NCBI RefSeq assembly: GCF_002234675.1
Contig: NC_019871.2
Location: 25,329,466 to 25,393,465, forward strand
Length of the DNA: 64,000 bases
Reading direction: 5' to 3'
Source: Oryzias latipes
Taxonomy: Eukaryota; Chordata; Actinopteri; Beloniformes; Adrianichthyidae
Made by a program: the position numbers and the translations under genes. Positions within the stretch are counted from its first letter, which is position 1. Each line of letters starts with the position of its first letter. Of the stretch, positions 27,501-37,207 are shown one piece after another. The notes below the pieces were generated by a model. The model was not told where the DNA came from. It searched no databases and saw only the letters and a list, made by a program, of their open reading frames with translations.

Positions 27501-30500
27501 CAGACCTGGTGGGGCTAAACCCAGGCCAGGCTTTATGCGGACACCTCCCTGCCCGCTCCTGGATGCTCCCCAGGAAAGTCGGGGTTGAAATATAAACCCA
27601 TTTGTTGAATCCGGTGCAGAGGCTTTACAACAGACTGGCTGAAAGGGGACTGGAAAAATAAAAGGAGTAAAGAGATCGACTGGCTGAGCTGGACCTCAGG
27701 TTCAGAAGGCTTTCAAAGCTCTGATCGTTCCAGTAGCCTGGACTGCTGAGCACCGAAAATGGATCCAATTGGGCTTGATAGCCGAGGAGTTCTTATTACC
27801 GCTTGCATACTCACTAACAAATGCCAAGAGCGCGGCGTTCCGGCCCGCCAGACTTCTGTGTTTCGGTCTGGAGCTTCACAGCTGAAATGCACTGAGGCAG
27901 GAACTGAAAACTACCTTGAAAAACACTTGAAATCAATTCCTGCCAATCAATTCACCTGCAGGCTTTCCATCATCTCCAAGCGTCTGCATAAAGACTTTGG
28001 AGTTTCGGAAGGATGGGCTTAAGCCCCTTTCCAAAAATTATTGTGTTTCTGGTGTATTTAACCTGGTCTTGTGGCATTTTTCTGATGATTGAGGGCATAT
28101 GTGAAAGAATTAGATTTAAACTGACTTTCTGAGTACTTCTATGTTTAAATTGTGATGGATCAAGAGCAGCTCATTTGAAATGCTGGGAGCATTTGAAAAG
28201 CTCTCAGCCGTGACGCTGCACCTGATTCGGGTGCACCAAGTTCTCCTTGCTCCGCTCCATTCTGATTCATCCACCTGCAAACAAATAGATCGATGAGCGT
28301 CTTTGTTTTCCTCGTCTAAAGCTGGCATCTGGCTCTAAACTGTACGGCTGGATAATTCTGATATAGCTCACTGTTTTTGTTGCACCGCTAATGTTGACTT
28401 GGGCTTGTAAGGGGCTCTACACTGGCGGGAGACAGTGTTAACAAAGGGATCATGGGATATCAGCAGAGGGTTACATCAGCGCCAACAGTCCTGCCCACAT
28501 CTCAGAGCAATTTCTACTTTCTTTTTGGCTAAAAACAGCACTTTTACTACTGAAAAGACCACTGGAAATGCTTTTACAATACATAAGAATATAGTTGGAG
28601 TGGGACTTTAAACATTTCCTTCAGAAGAATTGACAAATTTATCATAATCCTGTCACATTTTGGCTCTAACAGGCAACTTTGAACATGCAGCAGTGAGTTT
28701 GTAGATGCTGGATAACACGGTTCTTTTAGTTCCAGCTGATCATTTGAGTTTTGGGTCTGTGAAAAAACGAGTCCAGGTTTTTTGTTCTTGCAGAGCTCGA
28801 CTGTCTCCAATTTGTTTCCTTCTTTTTGTGAAAGTTCGACAGAGTACAACAAAGCTGTCCGTGCTGTGGTGTTTGTCATCACCCTGGTCTTACTTGTTTT
28901 TGGGTCTGTCTGAAGTGCGCTTTGAAGAAAACACTTCCTGAGCTTCAAAGGTGTAATTATGCTGAGGCACCGAAGCCCCTGCTTTGCCTGCAGGCTTGGC
29001 AGAGGTAACGACTTTCTTTGACATGTTTCAAATGGCAGCAGCTGAGCGGCAAGAGAAGTGACTGCACGTCTGTTTTGAAGTGTGGGATCATAGACTCATG
29101 TCAAGCCTGAGTTAAAAAAATAAAGTAAAATAATTGCACTGAAGGGCAAACATGAAGCCCCAGCGAGGGCAGGTAAAGGCTTAGTTTTCTACATATCCCT
29201 TGAGCAAACGTTTCACTCCTCCTTCCATGCTGAGCCAGTTTAAATGAGCTTTAGTTTTTGGCACATTCAGCTTGAAGCATTTCAGAAAGCTCTGCAGAGT
29301 TTTATAAATGTGTGCTGCTACCGTTCTGTTACTTAAAGTAAGGATAAACGACTAAATAATAAGTTGAACAACGTTCAATGTCGTAATCCAGAAAGGAAAA
29401 CCGTAAACAGCTAGGCGGATGTTTGATAGATGCAGAAAAAGTGGAGTGCAGTTTCAAAGTTGTGCTCCCCAGAGGTGTCATTACCAAGCACTGCTGGCGG
29501 GCGCACTGATGTTCATTTTGCAGATACCCATCATCCCTCCCCTGTCAAAAATAAACACGCAGACATGTGACAGATAAAGGGAGTCTTGAAAGTGAGCAGA
29601 AGAGCTGCAGCCACCCAACATTTTCTGCAGTTGGATTTCTAAGCCTTTTAGCGTAATCGGAACAAGTCCATGAGCTTAATGCTGTCAGTACTACTTAGAA
29701 ATGATTCTGTGTAATAACCTCAGTTCCTGTTAGAGCATCTCTTTACTGTTACGACCTGCTGCAATCATGCTGCCTGGCTAAACGGCAGCATCTCTCCTGA
29801 GGACTCTGCACATTCTTCACGGACAATTGCTTCCAGTTTGCTCATTTTCTTGGGTGTGCGTGTTGCACTCTCCTTTAAAGGCCGCCCGAGGTTTGCCACA
29901 GGGTTCAGGTCAGGTGACTGATAGCGACTAGGGTATCTTTCAGGACAGTTTCTGTAACCAGGACTTGGTGGATATTAAGGGAGGCTCTACACCAGGGCTG
30001 CTCATTCCTGGTCCTTGAGATCTACCACCCTGCTTGTTTTCCAGCTCTCCCTGCACTGCTTACTGCTGATTATCTGGACCAGGTGTGTTCATTCAATCAG
30101 AATCTGGAGACATCTCATTGAGCTAATAGGCAGCAAGCAGGACTTGGAGATCTGGTCAGATCAGGGTGGTAGATCTCGAGGACCAGAAATGAGCAGCCCT
30201 GCTCTAGACCCACTCCTATCATCTTTCGATCTATTTTCAAAGCGATCCCAGTGGTCTTTTAATCATGATTATGCCATTTTTCGCCAAATCCTGTGTCGTC
30301 TTCTGCAGAGCGGCAGGAGTTCATCAGAAACTTACCTCGGAATGGCGAGCGATAATGTTGGCACGCAGTAAGCCCACCCCCCACTTCCCATCACCCATCT
30401 GTTTACACTCGCTCCTGCTATCTTACAACCCGCCCCCCCCCCAACATAACGTTATTAGTGCCACAATAGTATCAAGCAATATCAGCGCCATCCAGACGTA

Positions 30501-33500
30501 CAGTTTCGAGCCAGATGTCGGCTCAGACGTGGAAAATGAAGACTTCCATGGATCTAGTCGGAGCAGGGAGCTTGTGGATCGCCCCTGATTTACAACACTT
30601 TGAAGTAAAGAAATACTCAAAAATACAACTTTGAGCTTAATTTTCTTTATATATTTCCTCCATCATTAGAAAAATTCAACAAGAACATGGAAAAAAAACA
30701 CGTTTATGAAGACTCATTCATCCAGGTTGATTCCATCATAGTAGTAGGTTTAAAGGTTGTCATCTGGACTTGGTTTTTAAAGTTGAAGACGTTTAACCTC
30801 TTGTCTATTCTGAAATAGCTGGTAAAAGAGCTGGTATATATGCGCTCATGGGGGAGGAGTCAGACCTGAAACTGGATGGGATCGTCTACTTAGACCAGTG
30901 TTTTTCAACCTTTTTTGAGCCACGGCACACTTTAACTTTGACAAAAATCCCGCAGCACACCAGCATCCAAAAAAAATAAAAAAGGAGAAACTCATAGTCT
31001 GAATTGATCTACAGCCCCTCTGCAATTTCATGCATTTTTTGATAATTGTGGGAGAAAAAGCTGGAAGTTGCAGCTGTTTTTTCATAGACATACTGTATTT
31101 CTTCTAATTTTGGGAACGATACCCTTCAGTTGGTACGTGAATTGGAGAAGACAGCCAGGAAAATGGCGGACTACAAGAACCACCTCAGGTTCAACAGACA
31201 AAGCAACGTGATCCCCAAGAGCCTACAGATGGGCAAATGGGTTTAAAGGACTCCGAGCTGAGAACATCATGGACAGAGCCCGAACCCGACTTTAAAGGAC
31301 AGGATCAGACAGACGCATTTCATCATCAACAACCTAAAGAGGAAAATGAAGAATCTACAGGACTGTTTGGCCACAACTGTTACTGAAGTTTTTCAGAAGA
31401 TTGTCGGTTTCACCCAGACGGCATAACTGGCTAAACATAATAAAAGCAAGCAAAGGCAGATCAAGAAATTTCAGATTCTCACCAGTCAACAACAGGTCCT
31501 CAAGGACAGTCTCAACAGGAGGAATAGAGAAAACAAGCACACAACGCATTCTGAAGTCTGTTCAGGTTTTGTCTAGTTGAGCACAGGTGATTTCTGTCCC
31601 CTTGAAGCTCTTTGTAAACTTAATAGCTCCTTTTTTAGGGTCATTAAAGTTCAGCACAAACACTTTCAGCAGTTTTTATAATTAAGCTGATTCATATTTG
31701 AAAATAAACTTTCTTGTAAATGTGACTGATGTTAAGCTGCAGACACAAATTTCTCAAGTTGCAATCTGTTCCAAAGGTAAAACCTTTTCTTTATTGCATA
31801 TATATTTTTTTTTAATGATCCAATAACTAAATGAACCATGATTTGCCTTTGCTCTGATCAACAGAGAGAGTTGGATTAAAAATATTTCCGACCCCGAGCT
31901 GACTCAAACTGTGAAAGAGGTACTATCCAAGGGGCTGAATTTCTCGGTTACACCTAATCAGATCCCTGTGGTAGACCTCATCACAGCCACAGAAACGGCC
32001 ATAAAGAGGAACAATTTGACTGGACCTCAAGCTGAAGAATTACGGCTTAAAACTTCAGCTGCACTGTCCAGTGCCAAACCACAACCTTCCAATCTAACCC
32101 CAGATGAAAGAAAGGCCTTAACAGCTCTGGAGAAGGACCACAATATCATCATTTTACTAGCACTGTGATCCTGAATGCAGTGGACTATGAAGCCAAAATC
32201 AACAACCTACTCAGTGACACCACCACATATGAAGCACTGAGAAGAGACTCAACCAGCGGCTACAAGAAGAAGGTCATAAACTACCTACAAAGGCTGGAGA
32301 GAGATCAAGTCATCGACAAGCCACTATATTACAGACTGTACCCGGGTGATACTATTCCCTGCATCTATGGCCTCCCAAAAATCTACAAGACCCATTGTCA
32401 GCAGCATTGACTGAATAACTTACAACATGACTAAACACCTGGCTACTATCCTGGCCCCTCTGGTTGGCAACACAGAGCATCATGTCAGGAATTCGCAAGA
32501 TTTTGCGAACAAAGTCAAACATCTTCAGCTGGAATCTGACGAGACTATTGTGTCTTATGATGTAACTAACCTCTTCACCTGCATTCCCACCCCCGTTTCA
32601 GTGATTGCAGTGAGGAAGAGATTACTGCAGGACCCTAAGTTACAAGACAGAACAAATCTGACACCAGACCACATCTGCAAACCGCTGGAAGTGTGCCTCA
32701 ACTCCACATATTTCCAATTCAGGGGAAACTTCTACAGGCAGAGGCACGGCTGTGCTATGTGCTCGCCAATCTCGCCCATTGTGGCCAACTTGTACACGGA
32801 AGAAGTAGAGAGAAGAGCCCTGGACTCGTTCCCAGGTACTACTCCAAGTTACTTATTCAGATACGTGGACGACACTTGGGTCAAGATCAAAATCCAGGAA
32901 GTGGAGGCGTTCACAGATAATATCAACGCGGTCTACAAGAACATCAAGTTCACCAGGGAAGACGCAAAGGAGAACACCCTAGCCTTTCTAGACTGTGCAG
33001 TGATCATTGGAGATGACAGACAGCTCCAGGTTGAAGTGTACAGGAAGCCTACTCACACTGATCAGTACCTGTTATTTGATTCAAATCACCCTTTACAGCA
33101 AAAACGAGGTGTTATCAGGATATTACAACACAGAGCCCAGGAGGTGCCCACAAGCTCTGACGGAAAGAAGAAAGAAGAGAAACATATCCGTCAAGCCCTC
33201 CGAACCTGTGGATATACCAAGTGGGCATTCACCAGATCCCAACATACAGGAAAACAAGACAAAAGGAACAAAAGCCTAAAGGGAACAGTATTTGCATTCC
33301 TTATATCTCAGGCCTGTCTGAAAAACTAAAAAGGGTGTTCAGACAACATGACATCCCAGTTCATCTCAAACCAGTTAATACTCTCAGACAAAAACTGGTT
33401 CATCCAAAGGACAAAATTCCCAGCTACAAACAGAGTAATGTTGTGTACTCTATCCACTGCAAAGAGAACTGCAATGAACAGTATATAGGAGAAACCAAAC

Positions 33501-36301
33501 AACCGCTACACAAGCGGCTTTACCAACATCGCAGAGGCAACTGAAGTGGACCTGAGTCTGCAGTACACCTCCACCAAAAGACCACAAACCACTCGTTCAA
33601 GGAGAGTGAAGTCCGAATTCTAGCCAGAGAGTAAGGATGGTTTGAGCGAGGAGTGAAAGAAGCCATCTTTCTAAGAAGGTTAAGCCTTCTCTTAATAAGA
33701 ATGGTGGTCTCAGGTTCATCCATCATAGTAGTAGGTTTAGGGGTTGTCTTCTGGACTTAGTTTTTAAAGTTAGAAGACGTTTCACCTCTTATCCAAAAGG
33801 CTTTGTCAATTCTGAATTAGCTGGTAAAAGAGCTGGTATACATGCAGTCATGGGGGAGGAGTCAGACCTGAAACTGGATGGTATTGTCAACTTAGCCTAC
33901 ATGGTTTCTACGGCAGTGTTCTGAAACCCAAACAAACCGAACCGGTTTCACCGAGGTCATGAACAGCTGAAAGAGATGACCAGGTTGGGGAGGGTACCCA
34001 CTGTCTCCCCACCCCCAGCTGAGGACAAAGAACTCCTAACGACCCAAAACCATGTAGTCTGGTAAACCCCACAACAACAGCTAGAGCTGAAATGAATATT
34101 TATGTATCTGATGAATAAACATGTCTTTCCCATCCTTATTTGGACAAGAAGGTCAAAACAAAACTGGGTTTAAAAAGAATAAACTGTTTGATTTGAGCGT
34201 TTACTGTTTCCCATCATTACTAGATTTCAGCTTTTTCTCTTGAAGTTCTGGCAGAACTGCTAAGCTTAGCTGCTAGCAGCTGCACAGGATCATTTGCACT
34301 TCTGCCTAACAGATGAAGGGGTTTTAAGCCTCAGATCAGGATTTTCTGCCCATGGCTGCACAGTGAAAGGAGCCAAATGCACAAACGACACAGATGTAAA
34401 AGCCATGTGCTTTGAATTTTCTGCATCTTTGGAGGAATGTGTTGGAAAACCATAGAGGTAAAAGTTGAAGTAAACGCATTTAAATACAAGGGTTGCCATT
34501 TGCAAAACCTTTTCTCTAGAGCAGATATGTTTGCATTCATCTCTGCTGAGATGTTTTATCGTTTAAAACTATGTTTTCATCTTTTCTCTGAAACAAAATA
34601 GATGTCCTTTTGTTTATTGAAAAAAAGCAATTATAAGGTGGAAACACTTTTCAGACGTTAGAATCCACCAAGAAAAAGAAGGTTAGCATGCTGAAAAAAA
34701 GGAAGGAAATCCACTTATGGATATATTTTGTTGTTATTTTTCATTCTCTTCAGTCAAATGTTGGTCTTTTATCATCCGCTTCTGTTTAAATTCCTATAGA
34801 TGAAGTATGTTTAAGCCATTTGAAAGCACTCGGTCTATGTTTAAGGATCAGTCATGTGACGTTGCTGGGGTGGTCTGGAATATCTCGCATGGCCAAGTGA
34901 ACTCCAGGACTTTCCCTTTTTCTTTTCTTTTTCTGTACCTTTGAGACGGAGACGTGATCTCAGGTGTGTGAGCGCGCTTATCAGGTGCGATCACAGCAGA
35001 AACGTCTCTCCGCTGTGTAATTAAAGACCATCGCAGCTTTCATGTGGCTGTCTCTCAGGGATCCACGGGGCCTTGAGGTTCCAGAGTGTTATGGACCCCT
35101 CGGTGTCGTTTTGTAGCCAGGGGGCCGGGTGTGATAGGTGGGTTAGAGGTGATGGTAAATCCCCCTCTCTCTGCTGCTTGCATGCAAGGCGACACAGTGC
35201 TGCCTGCAGCGTGCAGTTTAGTTTTTCCACGCCGCCTCAGGGCGGCAGGAGGGGGAATCGCCTGGGCTCAGTGTGTGCGCGTCAGGAGGTCCCGTCGAAT
35301 GTGTGTGTCCATTGAAGGTGACCCATGCAAGAAAGAAGGGATGGGGGGGAGGGGGGAGTTGCCTATTTACATTGGCAGCCACACAAGGGGAAATGAAGTG
35401 ACTTCAAAGCGGCTGTGCAGCTGAATTGTAAAGGGAGCAGGGAGTCTTCCATGCATGAGCTGGCAGGCGGGCTCTGGAAACAAACACATTCCCACAAGCC
35501 GCTCTCTGCAGCCTATCGTAGCATTTTCACGCACTAAACGCTAGAAAAAAAGGACAGCTTTCAAACTTCAATCTGTGACTGGATGGTAATATTTCCACCT
35601 TAAAGACAATGAAAATGGTGTTTTGAACATGCTGTTGTGGCAGTTTTTTGATGATGGAGAACAGACATATAGAAAATCGAACTTAAAATTGCATTTCTGA
35701 GTATTTCTTTATTCAAATTGTCAGACAAATAGATCCATGAACATCTGATCTGGCAACTGGATAAAAACTGTACACCTGGATAGGATTTGTTTCACTGGTA
35801 ATGTAGGTTAAGGAGCTGTAAGCTAGCTGGAGAGCGTTCAAACAGAAGGATGTCGGGAAGCGGGGTTGGGCTTACTCTGCTGTAAGTCCCGCCCACAACA
35901 GGAGAGGTGAATTTCTAATGAACTACTGCTGCTCTGCAGGAAGTATGTCCTGAAAAACAACAGGTTTTTACTTCATCCTAATTACAACTAATTACCACTT
36001 TAAAAACAGATCAGAAGATCATCAGAGTGGGACTTTGAGGTCATTACATGTTTTGTTTTGTGACTATAAAGGAATCTTGTCAGAACAGAAGATTAGACCT
36101 TTTTGGAGCAGAATTTCAGCTCCATTTCAAAACGAAACGCTTGATTTGAATGAAGTGAAGAAGAGATGGAATTAACTTTTTGTTTTGTTTTTTGGGACAG
36201 GTATGTTGCAGAGACGACCCACAACAGAAGACTTTGTGGAAGCTCTGGTTTCTGAACTCGACCCAAACTTTGACACCTTCATCATGGATTCTGAAAGTTA
36301 A
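6588..36301 (+). CDS. mipep: Mitochondrial intermediate peptidase, complete 19-exon gene
   Basis: MIPEP is an M3-family zinc oligopeptidase of the mitochondrial matrix. It removes an N-terminal octapeptide from some imported precursors after the main processing peptidase. Exons: 6588-6734, 6802-6975, 8690-8778, 8857-8943, 9350-9413, 9496-9678, 10502-10658, 10798-10846, 11350-11410, 11594-11646, 12549-12702, 12792-12869, 13611-13818, 15218-15327, 15428-15502, 15795-15911, 20673-20794, 24474-24547, 36201-36301. They sum to 2103 nt: 700 residues plus TAA, against 713 in human. The start ATG (A at -3) opens a Lys/Arg-rich presequence without acidic residues, followed by STWSPVG as in mammals. The active site HEMGH is at residues 482-486, and the third zinc ligand is probably Glu511 (FAEVPS). 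The C-terminus ends FIMDSES. Introns 10 and 18 have GC donors, and exon 7 has a weak GTTTTC donor. Intron 18 is 11.65 kb and full of mobile elements, none of which disturbs the coding frame. Confidence 0.95.
7255..7645. mobile_element. Degenerate short DNA-transposon-like repeat in MIPEP intron 2
   Basis: The stretch opens with TAGGCCTTCACAATAAATCG and closes with ATATCGTGGAGCCCGACTATA. It holds several ATCGCA/TGCGAT words that mirror each other about the middle. This 'ATCG-rich' layout is common in fish non-autonomous DNA elements. Ends and family are uncertain. Confidence 0.4.
7700..8232 (+). mobile_element. TTAA-type short element, copy 1 (MIPEP intron 2)
   Basis: This is one of about ten related copies in the window. 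Shared landmarks in order: GTGTCGCTTTGCAGGACATAG, GCAGAGCGGCAGGAGTTCAT, a GC-rich CCCGCCCC-type block, a degraded coding segment beginning near ATGGTGAGCA, GAAACTCAGAAATGCAATTTT, and a right end ATGGGCC directly abutting TTAA at 8229-8232. The left end is eroded. Confidence 0.7.
10165..10378. mobile_element. About 210-bp TIR element, copy 1 (MIPEP intron 6)
   Basis: The ends are inverted repeats: ACCCTTGTGCTATCCTAGG at the left and CTAAGATAGCACAAGGGT at the right. A nearly identical copy lies at 38262-38469. TA flanks the right end here and both ends of the second copy, suggesting a Tc1/mariner-type non-autonomous element. No coding capacity. Confidence 0.8.
11647..12548 (+). other. MIPEP intron 10, GC-AG type
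   Basis: The donor is GAAAG|GCAAGC and the acceptor TGTTTCAG. No GT exists near the exon end that would keep the frame. Joining AG to G restores the conserved ERFNIEPS sequence (ERYNIEPS in human). The rest of the intron is T-rich with no recognised repeat. Confidence 0.85.
13611..13818 (+). CDS. mipep: MIPEP exon 13: catalytic zinc-binding helix
   Basis: This exon encodes residues 433-501 and the first base of codon 502. It carries the M3 signature [19 protein letters not shown], in which His482 and His486 bind zinc and Glu483 is the catalytic base by analogy with thimet oligopeptidase. The upstream acceptor is preceded by a run of 12-13 C (about 13589-13601), an unusually pure polypyrimidine tract. 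The donor is ACAG|GTGGGG. The whole signature is intact, so the enzyme should be active. Confidence 0.95.
14112..15195 (+). mobile_element. TTAA-type short element, copy 2, split by a nested insertion (MIPEP intron 13)
   Basis: The left end reads TTAA|AGTTCCACTC at 14112, and the family landmark GACAGTTTCTGCAGAGCAGC follows at 14228-14247. The element is then interrupted by a second element (14287-15023) and resumes with CATCTGCTCCTGATTCACAA and AATACTCAGAGG. The right end is lost within about 26 bp of MIPEP exon 14. Confidence 0.7.
14287..15023. mobile_element. Nested TIR element, about 737 bp
   Basis: The left end CAGCTGCGTTTATATGGAC and the right end, read on the minus strand, CTAGCCGCGGTTACATGCG are diverged inverted repeats. 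Subterminal words such as GATCGGA and CGGATCAAAA also mirror each other. Open frames inside do not resemble a transposase, so this is a non-autonomous DNA element. Superfamily not assigned. Confidence 0.7.
15218..15327 (+). CDS. mipep: MIPEP exon 14: third zinc ligand
   Basis: This exon encodes the [19 protein letters not shown] segment; Glu511 in FAEVPS corresponds to the third zinc ligand of M3 peptidases (the Glu of VEAPS in thimet oligopeptidase). Its acceptor lies only about 26 bp after a mobile-element remnant. Its donor is GTACC followed by a run of 17 C, a poor match to the usual GTRAGT and an unstable tract right at the splice site. Confidence 0.9.
15328..15427 (+). repeat. C17 tract at the MIPEP exon 14 donor
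   Basis: A run of 17 C begins four bases after the exon boundary in a 100-bp intron. Such a tract is prone to length change. It makes the donor (GTACCC) a weak match to U1 snRNA. Confidence 0.8.
15912..20672 (+). other. MIPEP intron 16
   Basis: 4.8 kb without coding exons. It contains one TTAA-type element (17702-18313), AT-rich tracts with repeated TTGATTAT words (17165-17660), and otherwise unique-looking sequence. The segment 16080-16560 is GC-richer and free of recognised repeats. Short open frames on both strands lack splice or homology support. Confidence 0.6.
17702..18313 (+). mobile_element. TTAA-type short element, copy 3, best-preserved coding remnant
   Basis: The left end is CCCACTCTGATCATCTTTTT and the right end GATTTTCATAGGAGTTGGTCTT, which are inverted repeats. 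Inside, from 17967, an ATG begins MANDIRAF, then a stop, then [16 protein letters not shown], and after a gap [15 protein letters not shown]. This looks like a decayed first exon shared by the family. It is too broken to be functional. Confidence 0.75.
22365..22700. repeat. Tandem pair of a short interspersed repeat
   Basis: Two diverged units each open with TTATATGGCGC and carry GCGCTGTAC about 45 bp later, followed by an A-rich, AAATAAAA-type tail. Units lie at about 22365-22500 and 22528-22700. The layout suggests the tail of a retrotransposon family, but I cannot name it. Confidence 0.55.
23929..23974. repeat. Palindromic TATATATCTA microsatellite
   Basis: Alternating TATATATC and GATATATA blocks form a near-perfect self-complementary tract that could extrude a cruciform. 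No other function visible. Confidence 0.75.
25095..25680 (-). mobile_element. 5'-truncated RTE-type LINE, C-terminal fragment
   Basis: On the minus strand a 181-codon frame (25674 to 25129) encodes a tail typical of RTE-type non-LTR retrotransposons: [30 protein letters not shown] and WRAL. Only the end of the reverse-transcriptase polyprotein is left, with no endonuclease or RT core. It is a dead-on-arrival insertion opposite in sense to MIPEP. The clade is from remembered motif patterns and could be a near relative. Confidence 0.7.
25863..26063 (+). mobile_element. TTAA-type short element, copy 4, internally deleted
   Basis: GGGACATAGTTTTCAGCAGA and AATACTCAGAAATGCAGTTTT are family landmarks, and the right end is CGATTTTCATTGGGGTGGGTC. 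The middle block, including the coding remnant, is missing. Confidence 0.7.
27283..27395. repeat. T20 tract and C-rich minisatellite
   Basis: A run of about 20 T is followed by a (CCCAC)n-like block at 27362-27395. The minus strand of the latter has repeated G3-G5 runs and could form a G-quadruplex. No gene. Confidence 0.7.
28100..28611 (-). mobile_element. TTAA-type short element, copy 5 (minus orientation)
   Basis: It is inverted relative to copies 1-4. The 5' end of the element lies at GAGTGGGAC next to TTAA at 28608-28611. On the minus strand it contains [17 protein letters not shown] (near 28230-28290), the same coding remnant as copy 3. Confidence 0.75.
29975..30712 (+). mobile_element. 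TTAA-type short element, copy 6, with nested hAT-like MITE
   Basis: TTAA at 29975-29978 precedes the left end. A 209-bp element then interrupts it at 29993-30201. The family sequence continues with CCCACTCCTATCATC, GAGCGGCAGGAGTTCATC, a coding remnant (near 30486-30590) and AAATACTCAAAAATACAAC. The right end is lost close to the Penelope-like element. Confidence 0.7.
29993..30201. mobile_element. hAT-like MITE with 8-bp target duplication
   Basis: The terminal inverted repeats are about 40 bp and begin CAGGGCTGCTCATT(C/T)CTGG. Flanks are CTCTACAC (29985-29992) and CTCTAGAC (30202-30209), an 8-bp duplication with one difference, as hAT elements make. It has no coding capacity. It inserted into the TTAA-type element, so it is the younger of the two. 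Confidence 0.85.
30732..33897 (+). mobile_element. Penelope-like retroelement with direct terminal repeats (PLTRs)
   Basis: Two direct repeats of about 165-180 bp, 30732-30894 and 33719-33897, flank the coding region. They share CATCATAGTAGTAGGTTTA, AGCTGGTAAAAGAGCTGGTA and GGGGGAGGAGTCAGACCTGA. Penelope-like elements commonly carry such pseudo-LTRs, produced by partial tandem copies. The interior codes in the plus sense for an N-terminal region, a reverse transcriptase and a GIY-YIG endonuclease, all broken. A CAGTGTTTTTCAACC-starting fragment (30896-31100) sits between the left repeat and the coding start and is probably a separate hAT-like insertion. The element lies within the last MIPEP intron in the same sense. 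Confidence 0.85.
31140..33690 (+). pseudogene. Penelope-like RT/GIY-YIG polyprotein, frameshifted
   Basis: The coding remnant begins with LRFN and IPKSLQ motifs near 31180 and is broken by stops around 31245 and 31260-31560. It continues in three open pieces: 31911-32168, 32165-32410 and 32427-33329. The last holds the RT core: [12 protein letters not shown] (motif A), a [15 protein letters not shown] motif B and YVDD (motif C, near 32860-32871). A shifted frame from 33221 encodes a GIY-YIG domain (VVYSIHC and QYIGET at 33440-33500), and another break precedes a [12 protein letters not shown] tail (33640-33670). The usual order RT then GIY-YIG identifies the Penelope class. With several frameshifts it cannot make a full protein. 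Confidence 0.85.
34830..35540. other. GC-richer unique segment in MIPEP intron 18
   Basis: This segment has no recognised repeat landmarks and is richer in GC than its surroundings. It contains several palindromic words. Its position, 5 kb from the TNFRSF19 3' end, would suit a conserved regulatory element, but that is only an inference from composition. Confidence 0.25.
35600..36037 (-). mobile_element. TTAA-type short element, copy 7 (minus orientation)
   Basis: TTAA at 35600-35603 is followed by AGACAATGAAAATGG, the family right end reversed. ATTGCATTTCTGAGTATTTC, GCCCACAACAGG and TGAACTACTGCTGCTCTGC are the other landmarks in reverse order. The other end reads ATCATCAGAGTGGGAC at 36018-36033. 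Confidence 0.75.
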
Positions 36302-36340
36302 GAGGAGCCAAGAGACCACCGCATCTTTTCTCTGTCTGAA

Positions 36341-36346
36341 AATAAA
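36341..36346 (+). terminator. MIPEP polyadenylation signal
   Basis: AATAAA lies 40 bp after the MIPEP stop codon and is followed by T- and GT-rich sequence, implying a very short 3' UTR. Confidence 0.7.
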
Positions 36347-37019
36347 ATTCCTTAGTTGTTTTTAAACGACTCTTGATGTCAGTAATTTGATATATGTGCT
36401 TGTTTGTTTCTTTCTTCTGTTGATATAATTTAATATGAATAAAAGATTTGCTATAGAAACTCTTGATTTCACTCTCTCCTTTTTACTTCAGCAATCAAAA
36501 CTTCTATTCTTTTTCCTTCCTTTTCTATATTTTTTGTTGTTGTCTGCTCTGAGAATGAGCTTTCTGCTCCCACACCAGCAGAGTCTTGTTTTTTCCGGCT
36601 CAGATCATCAAGAGGAACAATACTTAATCTGTTCTTCCTGTCATGTGCTCATTGTTGAGGCTTTGAATTAATACTGCTCCATCTGTTTTGTCTGTGAGGA
36701 GTTTCAGGGAAGGGGGGGGGGGGGGGATTGTCCTTGTGGCTTTTCACTACATTATTCATGTATCATTTCATACACAATGTTCTAGGTAAACACTGCACAC
36801 GGTGTACCCATAAGGACACATGCTTTTTTTATTTTAGATTTTCTTTTTTTTACCTATAATGTGAAGGGTGTGGAGATGAAAGCTGCAGACTGGAAAGTCG
36901 TCCCGTTTGACTCTGACCCTACAAAGCAACGCAGCTGTTTGCATCTGTTTCAGACACTGCAGCTGCTCTGGAGCCGTGCCTCTGCTTGCATGCCTCTGAG
37001 CTCAGGCAGCGACTCACGA

Positions 37020-37207
37020 TTGATTCATGAGGTAGAGCGGTCAACCTGTGATCGGAAGATTGCAGGTTCAGTTCCCGCCCATGTGTCAGTGTCCTTGGGC
37101 AAGACACTGAACCCCCCCACATTGCCTCTGGTGCACATAGGTTGGCACCAGCGTGTGAATGTGTGGTTGAACGGGACGGTGGCTAAAGCCAGGCAGAAAG
37201 CATTATA
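37020..37207 (+). mobile_element. tRNA-derived SINE
   Basis: A pol III-like head has an A-box-like GGTAGAGCGGTCAACC (37031-37046) and a B-box-like GGTTCAGTTCC (37065-37075). The body contains GTGTCCTTGGGCAAGACACTGAA, a motif common in fish SINEs, possibly of the V-SINE type. It abuts the Tc1-like terminal repeat at 37208. Target duplications are not clear. Confidence 0.7.

Larger units (their letters stand above)
24548..36200 (+). other. MIPEP intron 18, GC-AG type, 11.65 kb
   Basis: The donor is GGTAGAAG|GCAAGT and the acceptor TTTGGGACAG. Joining G to GT gives the conserved VEGMLQ junction. The intron holds the RTE LINE tail, four TTAA-type element copies, a hAT-like MITE and the Penelope-like element. 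Segments 26100-28090, 28960-29760 and 34830-35540 show no recognised repeat, apart from a T20 and a C-rich minisatellite at 27283-27395. Parts of them are GC-richer and may include regulatory DNA. Confidence 0.8.
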
